From the NCBI GenBank assembly GCA_965221815.1, contig OZ244915.1, positions 3,311,833 to 3,375,832 of the forward strand: 64,000 bases of DNA. Reading direction: 5' to 3'. Below are positions 23,779 to 32,065 of this stretch, in pieces. This stretch comes from JAPOXR01 sp965221815. GTDB lineage: Bacteria > Pseudomonadota > Alphaproteobacteria > Rhodobacterales > Rhodobacteraceae. The notes under the pieces are model-generated. The model was not told the DNA's origin, searched no databases, and saw nothing but the letters and a program-made list of their open reading frames with translations. Every line of letters starts with the position of its first letter. The stretch's first letter is position 1. A program made the position numbers and the translations under genes.

Positions 23779-25443
23779 TCAGAACTTCATGGTAATACCC
23801 AGATCGGCCACCGCGTTGCTGTCCACCGAGCCCGCACCGGCTTTCAGGGTCGCGCCGCCGCCCAGATCATGGGAGAAGCCGACACCAAAGGCGTCAACGG
23901 TGGTGGAAGATTTGACCCAAGCATCTTTGGCAGGGTCTCTCTGAAGAGGTTGGTCGGCCCAAGCCTGACTCCAATGAGCCGCCTCTTTCTTGTGCTGAGC
24001 GGCCACCAAAACAACGGATGTTGTTTCGTTCATCTTGTAGCTGATATCCACGCCAATGGCTTGGTTTTTCAAGTCTGGTTTATTGCCGACTTTTGAAGCG
24101 TCATCCAAACCGCCAATCTTGGCATTATAGTCGGCGCTGTCTTTAACCCGCGCTTTCGCGACATCGGCGATGGCCTCATTGTCGGCCTCGTCATGATCGC
24201 TGTCGGTGGAATACAAGGCATTCATCGAAATTTGGCCTTGGGTAAAACCCATGCCAATTGACATGACTCCCAGACTGTCAAAACCAGCCCCGAAGGTTAC
24301 GGGTTCCACATTGAAGCTGAAACCAGCCGCCCATTCAGCGTCACCGGCATTGTCACCGTAAGAGATGGCCACAGACGCGACTCCGAAGTCACCATCATAG
24401 CGGACATCGGCAGCGGATTTGCCCCAGACGCCTTCGGCTACATCATCAATCCCGATGCCATCAAAGCCCGGATCGGCCAGACCACCTGCGACCTTGTCCG
24501 CCGCGTCAATATCAGAGCCAATTGTCAGCTTGTGCATGTCCATCGAGATATAGACTTCGCCGTGATTGTCGACTTTCTGCTTGTCGGACGCGGCAACTGA
24601 TGCAGACAGGCTATCGATATAGGCTTGGGAGCGGGTATTAATGACGTCTTGGTCGCTGATACGGGTACTTTCAGTCACTGTATATGTATGACCAGTTGCA
24701 AGAACCCGATAACGTGCATTCGCATCGGCAGCAGTAATCGACTCTAATTTTTCTTCTTTCGTTAAAGCATCAAATGCAGCTTGATCTGCTACGACCGTAA
24801 GAGTCTCTCCCGCCTTGATCGTTATAATGTTTGTATCTACGAAAGCAGCTGAAGCCTCTATAGCCGTTCCATCAGTACTTGTAGCAGTGACCACAGTAAA
24901 AGAAGTAGGTGTGGTTTCGCCTGCTCGGGTACTCGAAGGTTCGTTGATTAGAATTGTGTCTCCGACCCTTGCAGCGCGTGTTGTTGTCTCAAAATGCCCT
25001 GGAATATCGGCCGATTTGACCTGCTCAAACCCCGAGAAGTTTGTCTTGCTGCCACTGACAATGATATCGCCTTCTTTTAAGCCGACGGGGCTAAAGCCGA
25101 AACGTGCGGCAAGACGTTTGCGCCCGGCATCATCTAAATCATCTTCGGTCACAATATAACCCGTCTTCGCCGGTGTCACTTTCCCACTGGTCACGCTTTC
25201 CGTGTTGTCAATCGTCACTTCTGCACCAAAGCCAATCCCACCATCGGTGGTTCCCGATGCCGCAAAAGTAATGTCGAATTCGTGATGAAAAGCTAGGGCG
25301 TTCTTGCCCGGCACATCATTCGCTTCGTTATATTTCACCCCGAAGTTGGCTTCTCCGCTGATGGAGACGCCGCCGCCGTCCATGGCGAAGAGCGGCGTGC
25401 TGGCCAGGAGGGCCGCCGCTGTGAGTAGAGATAATCTCTTCAT
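23779..25443 (-). CDS. Large outer-membrane porin with an inserted domain
   Basis: ATG at 25443 is chosen because AGGAAA lies upstream and the signal peptide MKRLSLLTAAALLASTPLFA follows; the frame is open to 25482. The 554-residue product has alphaproteobacterial porin features: GGVSISGEANFGVKYNEAND, FHHEFDITFAASGTTDGGIG, a late VSISYGxNAGDAEW-like strand, and a C-terminal ADLGITMKF ending in Phe for BAM recognition. Ordinary relatives have about 330-370 residues. About 200 extra residues (bases about 24570-25195) split the second strand pair, rich in Thr, Ser and Ala, and encoded by an AT-richer sequence with different codon use. It probably forms a large surface loop. A 16-base homopolymer lies 132 bases upstream of the start. 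Confidence 0.85.
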   Translation of the reverse strand: MKRLSLLTAAALLASTPLFAMDGGGVSISGEANFGVKYNEANDVPGKNALAFHHEFDITFAASGTTDGGIGFGAEVTIDNTESVTSGKVTPAKTGYIVTEDDLDDAGRKRLAARFGFSPVGLKEGDIIVSGSKTNFSGFEQVKSADIPGHFETTTRAARVGDTILINEPSSTRAGETTPTSFTVVTATSTDGTAIEASAAFVDTNIITIKAGETLTVVADQAAFDALTKEEKLESITAADANARYRVLATGHTYTVTESTRISDQDVINTRSQAYIDSLSASVAASDKQKVDNHGEVYISMDMHKLTIGSDIDAADKVAGGLADPGFDGIGIDDVAEGVWGKSAADVRYDGDFGVASVAISYGDNAGDAEWAAGFSFNVEPVTFGAGFDSLGVMSIGMGFTQGQISMNALYSTDSDHDEADNEAIADVAKARVKDSADYNAKIGGLDDASKVGNKPDLKNQAIGVDISYKMNETTSVVLVAAQHKKEAAHWSQAWADQPLQRDPAKDAWVKSSTTVDAFGVGFSHDLGGGATLKAGAGSVDSNAVADLGITMKF

Positions 25444-25574
25444 GTTCGATTTTCCTATTTCTGTCATGGGTGGCTCGGCCAAGAAATATGATCGTTAATT
25501 GACAATGTGTTCATAGGACATCGGCCGAGCCTGACAGCCGCGCTAGGGAACCGGCGGTCCAAGTGACAGATTCC

Positions 25575-25596
25575 GGGGGGGGGGGGGGGGTGCCAA
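25575..25596 (-). promoter_or_regulatory. 16-base homopolymer adjoining a -35-like hexamer upstream of the porin
   Basis: On the sense strand of the porin gene TTGGCA (complement of 25591-25596) is directly followed by 16 C residues (25575-25590). TTGGCA matches the TTGACA -35 hexamer at five of six positions, and the homopolymer would form the -35/-10 spacer. Changes in tract length by slippage would alter spacing. No strong -10 hexamer follows (GAATCT at spacing 17 is weak). Confidence 0.5.
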
Positions 25597-25999
25597 ATAA
25601 TTCAGCACAGTGATGCCAAAATGCATCAGTGGAGAGCTGCTGCTGAAGGATTGACGTGGTCCATCAAAATGAGAAGTGGGCACTGTCTCCTCTGACTGTG
25701 AACAGGAGAGACAGAAGGCCCAAAGATTCATGACTCCAACCGGTCCACGCGGCACCGGAGACGATGGCCAGGCGGTTCTCTACTGATATGTCACCCGGAT
25801 TCAGACAGGCAACGGGAGGCAAGGCCGCTGCCAGGAGCGTAATGCCCAGGAGGCGGTTCACAAGATCCTGAAGAAAGATTCCCGTGCCTGGGCCGCGGAT
25901 GATCGATCTCAGGTCGCGGCGCAGTTCAGTCTCATGCCCATCGCCTGAAACTGTTGGGTGAACAAATTGCCAGCGGCGACTTTGATGACGGTGGACCAT
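25597..25999. other. Intergenic region with no supported gene
   Basis: An open minus-strand frame of 111 codons (25664-25999) has no ribosome site and no family resemblance. I treat the region as non-coding between the porin promoter and the end of the sugar-isomerase gene. Confidence 0.4.
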
Positions 26000-26869
26000 T
26001 CACCCCTGATCAAAATACGCCTTGAAACGGTCGATATTGGACCGAAAGCCCGCCTGAAAATCACCATCTCCTGCATGATAGACGGGCTCGAGGCTGATCA
26101 CGCCGTCATATCCGTCGCGGCGCAGAGCCGCGGCCAGGGGCGGCAACTGATCGGCAAGCTGCCCCTCACCGAGGGGTGCCACGGTCAGTCTGGCCCGCGG
26201 CGTGTCGACCCGGACATCCTTGATATGGAGATGTCCCAGATAGCCGTCCCTGACATGCTGGTAACCATCGGGCCAGGCCCGCTCATGACACCAGCAGCTG
26301 TTACAGGGGTCCCACAGGACCTGCAGCCAATCCCGGGCATCCAGATCGTCAATGATTCGGCGTGCGGTGTAGGCCGAGTTCACCATCGTTCCAATCCCGG
26401 TTTCGACCGCCAGTTTGATTCCCTCTGCCTGGGCCAGATTGACAGCCGGGGCTATGATGGCCAAAGTCCTGTCCCAGGCCCCGTGGGCGACATTCCACTT
26501 TTCCGCGCCGTTGAATCCCCACAGAACCTGTTCTTTCCGGTTGGTCATGATGCGGACGAAAGGGGCATCCAATCGATGGGCCATGGCAAACACCCGCTGC
26601 AGGGCATCCATATGTTTTTGATGCGCCACGCTGCCCGGGCTGTCTTCGGTGGTCAAACCTGCAAAGACATGGCGGCTCAGACAACTGACCTGTTTGCCGT
26701 GATCGCGCAGCAGTTGATCCATTGCGGTGATTTCCGCCGATGAATGATCTCCCACCTCTTTCCCGTCGACGAACTGCAACTCGGCAAATTCCAGCGCGAA
26801 CGCGTCCATGACATTGACAGCTTCATCCAGGTCCTGACTGATACCGTCACAGATCACACCAAGTTTCAT
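26000..26869 (-). CDS. Xylose-isomerase-like TIM-barrel protein
   Basis: A 289-residue protein of the sugar phosphate isomerase/epimerase (AP_endonuc_2) superfamily. It opens MKLGVICDGISQDLDEAVNV and shows IKLAVETGIGTMVNSAYTAR, LQVLWDPCNSCWCHERAWPD, LGHLHIKDVRV and YDGVISLEPVYH. Metal-binding residues appear as Glu in AVETG, Asp in WDPCN, His in HLHIKD and Glu in SLEP. Members isomerise or epimerise keto sugars and sugar acids. It sits at the end of the minus-strand catabolic cluster, 55 bases after the dehydrogenase gene, so it probably acts on the same carbohydrate. Confidence 0.88.
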   Translation of the reverse strand: MKLGVICDGISQDLDEAVNVMDAFALEFAELQFVDGKEVGDHSSAEITAMDQLLRDHGKQVSCLSRHVFAGLTTEDSPGSVAHQKHMDALQRVFAMAHRLDAPFVRIMTNRKEQVLWGFNGAEKWNVAHGAWDRTLAIIAPAVNLAQAEGIKLAVETGIGTMVNSAYTARRIIDDLDARDWLQVLWDPCNSCWCHERAWPDGYQHVRDGYLGHLHIKDVRVDTPRARLTVAPLGEGQLADQLPPLAAALRRDGYDGVISLEPVYHAGDGDFQAGFRSNIDRFKAYFDQG

Positions 26870-26924
26870 GAATCTCTGTCCTTGTCATTGGGGTTCGCAC
26901 AGGTCGGCGCAATAAAATTTTCGC

Positions 26925-27830
26925 TCATCTGAGTTGTTTGGCTTCATGTCGATGAAGCTCGGCGCCGACAATCTCCTCAATCACCCGCGTACAAACCCAG
27001 TTATCCCCATCCGGATGCCGGGTACGTCCGGCATGAAAGATCTGCATCGCTGCCGCTGCTGTATGCAGAGGGGCTCCCAGTTCTTCACCCAGCCCCATAG
27101 AGATGGTCAGGTCCTTGTGCATCGTGTTGATATGACTTCCCGTATTCCTGAACTGACGGTCAATGATTTTCTCGAGCGCATTATTGACGATGCCGCAACC
27201 GGCCGAAGAGGTGGAAAATACGTCCAAAATCACCTGGCCTGAAATTCCGGCCCGGGCGGCCAGGGCCGCGGCTTCAAAAGTTGCTGAAAATTGTGCGCCG
27301 ATGAGCGATTGCAGACAGGCTTTGACCGTTTGTCCGTCTCCCGGCCGCTGGCCGACTCGATGGATCCTTGCGGACACGGCCTGCATGACCGGTGCGAAAC
27401 GATCCAGGACGTCATCGGGCGCCGCCGCCATCAGGGTCAATGTTCCTGACTGTGCTCCCGGAAACCCACCGGAAACCGGTGAGTCAATCAGACAGAGTCC
27501 AGTGTCAGCCAGTGCCACGCCGATGTCACGGGCTTCACGTGGCTTGATGGTTGCGGAGAGAATCACTGCACCACCCGCCCTCATCGTGGCGACCAGCCCG
27601 TCTCCCAGGATGACGGATTTGGCCTGATCCCCGTTCATGACCATCACATAGACGGCATCGGCCTGTTCTCCCACCATGGCGGAAGAGGGGGCAGCCCGAC
27701 CACCCATTTCAGTGAATTCTCCCAGACGACGATCGCATAAGTCGAAACCAATCACGTCAAAACCGTTTTTCAACAGGTTGCGCGCGATTCCCGACCCCAT
27801 GTCTCCAAGACCAATGACCCCGACCTTCAT
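26925..27830 (-). CDS. 3-hydroxyisobutyrate-type (beta-hydroxyacid) dehydrogenase
   Basis: A 301-residue NAD(P)-dependent enzyme. The Rossmann motif is GVIGLGDMGSGIARNLLKNG, the substrate block LIDSPVSGGFPGAQSGTLTL, and the catalytic-lysine region GQTVKACLQSLIGAQ; the conserved lysine is in QTVKACLQ. C-terminal HKDLTISMGLGEELGAPLHT is the family's last conserved block. Relatives include L-threonate (LtnD), tartronate semialdehyde and 3-hydroxyisobutyrate dehydrogenases. In this sugar-acid locus an LtnD-like role on an aldonate is attractive, but the substrate is inference. Confidence 0.88.
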   Translation of the reverse strand: MKVGVIGLGDMGSGIARNLLKNGFDVIGFDLCDRRLGEFTEMGGRAAPSSAMVGEQADAVYVMVMNGDQAKSVILGDGLVATMRAGGAVILSATIKPREARDIGVALADTGLCLIDSPVSGGFPGAQSGTLTLMAAAPDDVLDRFAPVMQAVSARIHRVGQRPGDGQTVKACLQSLIGAQFSATFEAAALAARAGISGQVILDVFSTSSAGCGIVNNALEKIIDRQFRNTGSHINTMHKDLTISMGLGEELGAPLHTAAAAMQIFHAGRTRHPDGDNWVCTRVIEEIVGAELHRHEAKQLR

Positions 27831-28051
27831 GTGTGATCCTCCTCCATTTCAGCCTGTGCATCGGATGCGTGATATCATTCATCCATTCCCGTGTGTGTTG
27901 ATATCGCGCGTGATCCTCAACCCCTAATTTCATTGTCTGTCTTCGTGCCTTGCGATGGCACGATTGTCTTCGCATGCCCCGCCCTATTCAAACACCGTTC
28001 AACGGTAAAGATGGGGATTGTCTCTTTGTGGTGGCGAACAGCCCGGGTTCT

Positions 28052-29026
28052 TCAGTCATTGATGTGCGCCTGCAATTGTGCGTCCAGCATCGGGCGGTAC
28101 GTCATCGTCATCCAGTCAGCATCGACGATTGCGCCCTGCTGGCCAATGACCGTGCGGGCCAGTTCATGTCCGATCCTCATGGACATGCCGGGGTCACAAC
28201 CGGCCAGTTCTCCAAGGAGGTAACCCGCATTGAAACCATCGCCCGCGGCGGTTGTATCCACGACCGTTTCCGCGGCTGGCCATTCGATTTCATCGTCATG
28301 AGGCCCGAGACTCACAGGTCCGGCGCCGCCACGCTTCAGGCTCCCGCGCAACACACCCCATGATCGCAACCGGGCGGTCACCGCGGTCTCGTCCGCGTCG
28401 CCGAAGAGCGCAATCTCATCATCAAGTGATGGCAAGCCAATATCAGTGCACCGCCAGAATTTTTCCATTTCGCCGCGAGCCGTGGCGGGACTGTCCCAGA
28501 GTTGAGGCCGGTAATTGCTGTCGAATACGACGACTCCCCCCTTTGCGCGAAAGGCTTTCAACGCATTGCAGAGGAGATTGCGCGCCGTTTCGGTCAGAAT
28601 GGCCAGCGTGATGCCGGAAATCAGGATATGGGAATAATGGGCAATGACTTCTGCCGGTTCGCGCCCATCTTCGTCAAACATTGTGCGCGCCGCCGAGGTC
28701 GTCCGCCAATAGGAAAAACGACGCTCACCCGTGCGGTCAGTTTCAATGGCGTAAAGCCCCGGCATGCGCTTGGGATGGCAGATAATATCGCATGTCTTGA
28801 TATCCCTTGCCAACATATCCCGCAGGATACGGTCGGAAAAACTGTCACTGCCAAGAACGGTGACATAGCTGACCTCAATCGCGGGCGCATTCGCCTTGAG
28901 ATAAGCGGCGGTGTTGTAGGTGTCTCCGGCGATGCTCAATCGGGCGCTGTCACCACCACGCAGAGTGACCTCGATCATGACTTCGCCAATACAGGCCACA
29001 CGAATGGCTGATACCGGATTGTTCAC
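28052..29026 (-). CDS. kdgK: PfkB-family sugar kinase, 2-keto-3-deoxygluconate kinase type
   Basis: A 324-residue ribokinase-fold enzyme. It starts with ACIGEVMIEVTLRGG and GDTYNTAAYLK (first PfkB signature), has YAIETDRTGERRFSYWRTTS which is typical of KDG kinases (RxxSAAR-like end), and the catalytic DTTAAGDGFNAGYLLGELAG signature with Asp as base. It would phosphorylate 2-keto-3-deoxygluconate or a close relative, the product of the dehydratases encoded on the other strand. No KDPG aldolase is in the window. The start overlaps the stop of the upstream regulator gene by four bases, so the two are co-translated. Confidence 0.85.
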   Translation of the reverse strand: MNNPVSAIRVACIGEVMIEVTLRGGDSARLSIAGDTYNTAAYLKANAPAIEVSYVTVLGSDSFSDRILRDMLARDIKTCDIICHPKRMPGLYAIETDRTGERRFSYWRTTSAARTMFDEDGREPAEVIAHYSHILISGITLAILTETARNLLCNALKAFRAKGGVVVFDSNYRPQLWDSPATARGEMEKFWRCTDIGLPSLDDEIALFGDADETAVTARLRSWGVLRGSLKRGGAGPVSLGPHDDEIEWPAAETVVDTTAAGDGFNAGYLLGELAGCDPGMSMRIGHELARTVIGQQGAIVDADWMTMTYRPMLDAQLQAHIND

Positions 29027-29742
29027 GGTTGATGACCAAAAGTCTGGCGGACCTGGTTCCAGGCAGCGTCAAGGTGCTCGCGCAGGGCCGTCTCGGCGGC
29101 ATCCGCATCACGCATCAGAATCGATTCGAAAATCCGGCTATGCGCCTGGTAGTTGGTGAGATTGCGCGCGGCATCGCGCGGCATCTTCAGCCAGTGACCC
29201 GAGAGCCAGTGGGTATAGGCCTTGTGAATTTGCGGCAATGCCGGATTGTCCGGGACCTCGTAGAGGATTCGGTGAAAGGCGTGATCAGTCTCATAAAATC
29301 GCTGGGAATCATCAATTGTAGCCTCATTGTCAACCAAGGCCCGCTGCATCCGTGTGAGATGGTCCTTGGTCGCATGCAAGGCGGCATCGCGGACCAGTGA
29401 GGCTTCCATCATGATCCGCAACTCAAACAGGCTTCGCACGCCACCAGGCATCGCAAGGAGGCGGTTGATGGAAGACCCGACGGTCTCGATGGCGGCTTCA
29501 TAGCCCGGTTTGCGCACAATCGGTCGAAAACGTGGTCGCGATTCAACAAGCCCTCTGGCGGCCAGCATCTGCACCGCTTCACGAACAACTGTGCGGCTGA
29601 CAGCAAAAACTTCCATGATCTCCCGCTCAGGTGGCAGTGGCTGGCCAACAGCGAGGGTGCCGTCATTGATCTGTTGCTCGAGGATTGTGACCAAACTGTC
29701 CATAGCCCGTTCACTGACATTTTGGCGGATGGGATCAGTCAT
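29023..29742 (-). CDS. GntR/FadR-family transcriptional regulator
   Basis: A 239-residue repressor-type regulator. The N-terminal winged helix reads GQPLPPEREIMEVFAVSRTV followed by VREAVQMLAARGLVESRPRF. The C-terminal FCD domain has ELRIMMEASLVRDAALHATK, DHAFHRILYEVPDN and the terminal HLDAAWNQVR. In the FCD domain Asp and three His residues usually bind a metal and an organic acid effector; DHAFH is one such site. It is transcribed away from the enolase-superfamily gene, and two FadR-type palindromes lie between them. The effector is probably the sugar acid or a keto-deoxy product. Confidence 0.9.
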   Translation of the reverse strand: MTDPIRQNVSERAMDSLVTILEQQINDGTLAVGQPLPPEREIMEVFAVSRTVVREAVQMLAARGLVESRPRFRPIVRKPGYEAAIETVGSSINRLLAMPGGVRSLFELRIMMEASLVRDAALHATKDHLTRMQRALVDNEATIDDSQRFYETDHAFHRILYEVPDNPALPQIHKAYTHWLSGHWLKMPRDAARNLTNYQAHSRIFESILMRDADAAETALREHLDAAWNQVRQTFGHQP

Positions 29743-29774
29743 GCATCAATCACAGTCCTTGGTAAGACAATAAC

Positions 29775-29785
29775 TTGTCCGACAA
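29775..29785. promoter_or_regulatory. Candidate GntR/FadR operator 1
   Basis: TTGTCCGACAA is a perfect palindrome matching the FadR-subfamily consensus TNGTNNNACNA. It lies 33 bases before the regulator start and 113 before the dehydratase start, so it could control both directions. Confidence 0.65.
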
Positions 29786-29844
29786 TATAAGGATAAATCT
29801 CGCCAGGACATCTTCACAACAAAAAGCTGGACATGCATCCTTTT

Positions 29845-29875
29845 TTGTCATACCAAACTGCTTTTTGTCTTGCAA
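29845..29875. promoter_or_regulatory. Candidate GntR/FadR operators 2 and 3
   Basis: TTGTCATACCA (29845-29855) fits TNGTNNNACNA completely, and TTGTCTTGCAA (29865-29875) fits with one mismatch. They lie 20 bases apart (two helical turns), just upstream of the ATG at 29898, and 70-90 bases from operator 1. The arrangement suits repression by looping or cooperative binding. Confidence 0.5.
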
Positions 29876-29897
29876 TGGGAACCAGGCGCAGGCAGCC

Positions 29898-31025
29898 ATG
29901 GCTTTGATCAGGGACATATCGGTTCGGCTTTTTAATCTGCCATTGCGGGAAGTCTTGGCTGATGCCAAGCATGGGGATCATACGCATTTTGAGCTGATCA
30001 CGGCAACGGTGATGACCAATGCAGGTGAGGAAGGAACAGGCTACACCTATACCGGCGGTCGAGGGGGTGCGGCTATAGCCGCGATGATAACGCATGACCT
30101 GGTTCCTTTTCTGATGGGTCGTGACTCGACCGCGGTCGAGTCCTTGTCCGACAATATGCAATGGCATCTGCATTATGTCGGTCGTGGTGGGGTGGCGGCT
30201 TTTGCCATTTCAGCCGTGGATATTGCACTCTGGGATCTGCGTTGCCGGAGGTCCGGTCAACCACTGTGGAAGATGGCCGGCGGCGCGGGCGATCGATGCA
30301 AGGCTTACCGCGGTGGTATTGACTTGAACTTCTCGCGCGACAAGCTGATTCGGCAGACCGAAGAGTTTATTTCTGAGGGTTTCAATGGGGTCAAAATCAA
30401 AGTGGGTCGCCCCGAATTGTCGGACGATGTCGCGCGCGTTCGTGCCATTAGGGAGGTCCTTGGTCCGAACCGTGTGATGATGGTGGATGCCAATTTCACC
30501 TTTACCGTTGCCGAGGCGATTGAAGCAGCGCAGGCCTTTGCCGCGCATGATATCCTGTGGTTCGAAGAGCCGATTATTCCGGAGGACACGGCGGGATATG
30601 CGAAGATTGCAGAACAGACCGGTGTGAAACTGGCGATGGGAGAAAATCTCCACACGATTCACGAATTCGAGCAGGCATTGCAATCTGCAGGACTGAGTTA
30701 CATCCAGCCCGATGCTTCCAATTGTGGGGGGATTACCGGTTGGTTACGCGTTGCCGAACGCAGTCAACAGCATGAGATTCCGGTCTGCAGTCATGGGATG
30801 CAGGAATTGCATGTGAGTCTGGTTTCGTCTCGTCCCAATGCCGGCTGGCTGGAAGTCCATTCCTTTCCTATTGATGAATATACCACGCGTCCGCTCGTGC
30901 TCGAAAACTCCCGCGCAGTTGCTCCTCATGAGCCGGGTATCGGTGTGGTCTTTGATTGGGAAAAGCTGCAAGCTGCCAATGAGCAAACGGTTGGGGCACA
31001 TCGTCAGATGGGGCAGGCCGCATGA
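29898..31025 (+). CDS. Enolase-superfamily sugar-acid dehydratase (mandelate racemase type) 1
   Basis: ATG at 29898 is chosen; the open frame reaches back to 29775 but that part crosses the operator region. The 375-residue enzyme has the KxK catalytic motif (FNGVKIKVGRPE), metal ligands in VDANFTFT, WFEEPIIPED and MGENLHT, and a C-terminal His in CSHGMQELH. These define a mandelate racemase/muconate lactonising-type barrel. Such enzymes abstract an alpha proton and dehydrate aldonic acids or epimerise. It is the first gene of the plus-strand operon and overlaps the next gene by four bases. Confidence 0.9.
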   Translation: MALIRDISVRLFNLPLREVLADAKHGDHTHFELITATVMTNAGEEGTGYTYTGGRGGAAIAAMITHDLVPFLMGRDSTAVESLSDNMQWHLHYVGRGGVAAFAISAVDIALWDLRCRRSGQPLWKMAGGAGDRCKAYRGGIDLNFSRDKLIRQTEEFISEGFNGVKIKVGRPELSDDVARVRAIREVLGPNRVMMVDANFTFTVAEAIEAAQAFAAHDILWFEEPIIPEDTAGYAKIAEQTGVKLAMGENLHTIHEFEQALQSAGLSYIQPDASNCGGITGWLRVAERSQQHEIPVCSHGMQELHVSLVSSRPNAGWLEVHSFPIDEYTTRPLVLENSRAVAPHEPGIGVVFDWEKLQAANEQTVGAHRQMGQAA

Positions 31026-32065
31026 GTGAGATGATGACAGCAGCTGTCTATCGGGGAAATCGCTCCTTCGTGATCGAGCAGCGTGCGGCCAAGCCTCCGG
31101 AACCGGGTGAAGTCGCGGTGGGAGTCGCCTATTGCGGAATTTGTGGCACAGATATGCATGTGTTCCATGGCAATATGGATGCACGTGTGGGTCACAATCG
31201 GGTCATTGGACATGAAATGTCGGGAATGGTGACGGCACTCGGGGAGGGAGTCTCACGGGTCGCAGTCGGACAGAAAGTTTCGGTTCGACCCTTGGATTCC
31301 TGTGGAGATTGTCCGGCATGTGAGGCCAGTCATCGACATATTTGTCACAATCTGCGCTTTCTGGGTCTCGATACTGACGGGGCGATGCAACAAATCTGGA
31401 ATGTGCCCGCACATGTTCTTCATATCCTGCCAGACGGTCTGCGCATGGAACATGCAGCTCTTATCGAGCCTGTTGCAGTGGCCTGTCACGATGTTCGTCG
31501 TGCCGCATTGCGGGTCGGTGAGGATGTGCTGGTGATCGGCGGCGGTCCTATTGGTATCCTGTGTGCGATGGTTGCCCGCGCATCGGGTGGCCGGGTTCTG
31601 CTGTCCGAAGTCAATCCGCACCGCGTGGAGATTGCTCGCAAACTCGGTTTTGACGTGATCAACCCGTCCGAAGAGGACTTGTCGGCGGTCGTTGCAACGC
31701 GCACCGAAGGAAAGGGTGCTGACATCGTTTTTGAGGTTTCGGGAACACAGGCGGGTGTCGATGATATGACGGCGTGTGCCGCGGTGCGATCCCGCATCGT
31801 GATGGTGGCCATTCATGCGCAGAAGCCGAAGATCGACCTCTTTCAGTTCTTCTGGCGTGAACTCGAACTTCTGGGTGCGCGAGTCTACGAGGAAGAGGAT
31901 TATGAACAGGCGATTGCCATTCTCGCTGACGGTGACATCGATGTGGATGCGGTGATCACGGAGATCCGGCCGCTGTCGGCGATTCAGACAGCCTTCGAAG
32001 ACCTGGACACGAGTCCAACCGCGTTGAAGAGCCTGATCAAAGTCGGAGAACCGCAATGCGTATGA
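31022..32065 (+). CDS. Zinc-dependent medium-chain dehydrogenase
   Basis: A 347-residue MDR enzyme of the sorbitol/threonine/idonate dehydrogenase group. The catalytic zinc region is YCGICGTDMHVFHG and IGHEMSG. The structural zinc has four cysteines in SCGDCPACEASHRHICHN. The Rossmann motif is VIGGGPIGILCAMVARASGG, with EVNPHR at the end of beta 2 favouring NAD. It probably oxidises a sugar alcohol or aldonate to feed the dehydratases. It overlaps both neighbours by a few bases, so it is part of one tightly packed operon. Confidence 0.92.
   Translation: MSEMMTAAVYRGNRSFVIEQRAAKPPEPGEVAVGVAYCGICGTDMHVFHGNMDARVGHNRVIGHEMSGMVTALGEGVSRVAVGQKVSVRPLDSCGDCPACEASHRHICHNLRFLGLDTDGAMQQIWNVPAHVLHILPDGLRMEHAALIEPVAVACHDVRRAALRVGEDVLVIGGGPIGILCAMVARASGGRVLLSEVNPHRVEIARKLGFDVINPSEEDLSAVVATRTEGKGADIVFEVSGTQAGVDDMTACAAVRSRIVMVAIHAQKPKIDLFQFFWRELELLGARVYEEEDYEQAIAILADGDIDVDAVITEIRPLSAIQTAFEDLDTSPTALKSLIKVGEPQCV

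Noticed and set aside
25664..25999. 111-codon minus-strand frame upstream of the porin
   Set aside because: No ribosome site, no recognisable sequence, and composition like its non-coding surroundings.
25958..26743. 261-codon plus-strand open frame
   Set aside because: It is antisense to the TIM-barrel isomerase gene, with no family features of its own.
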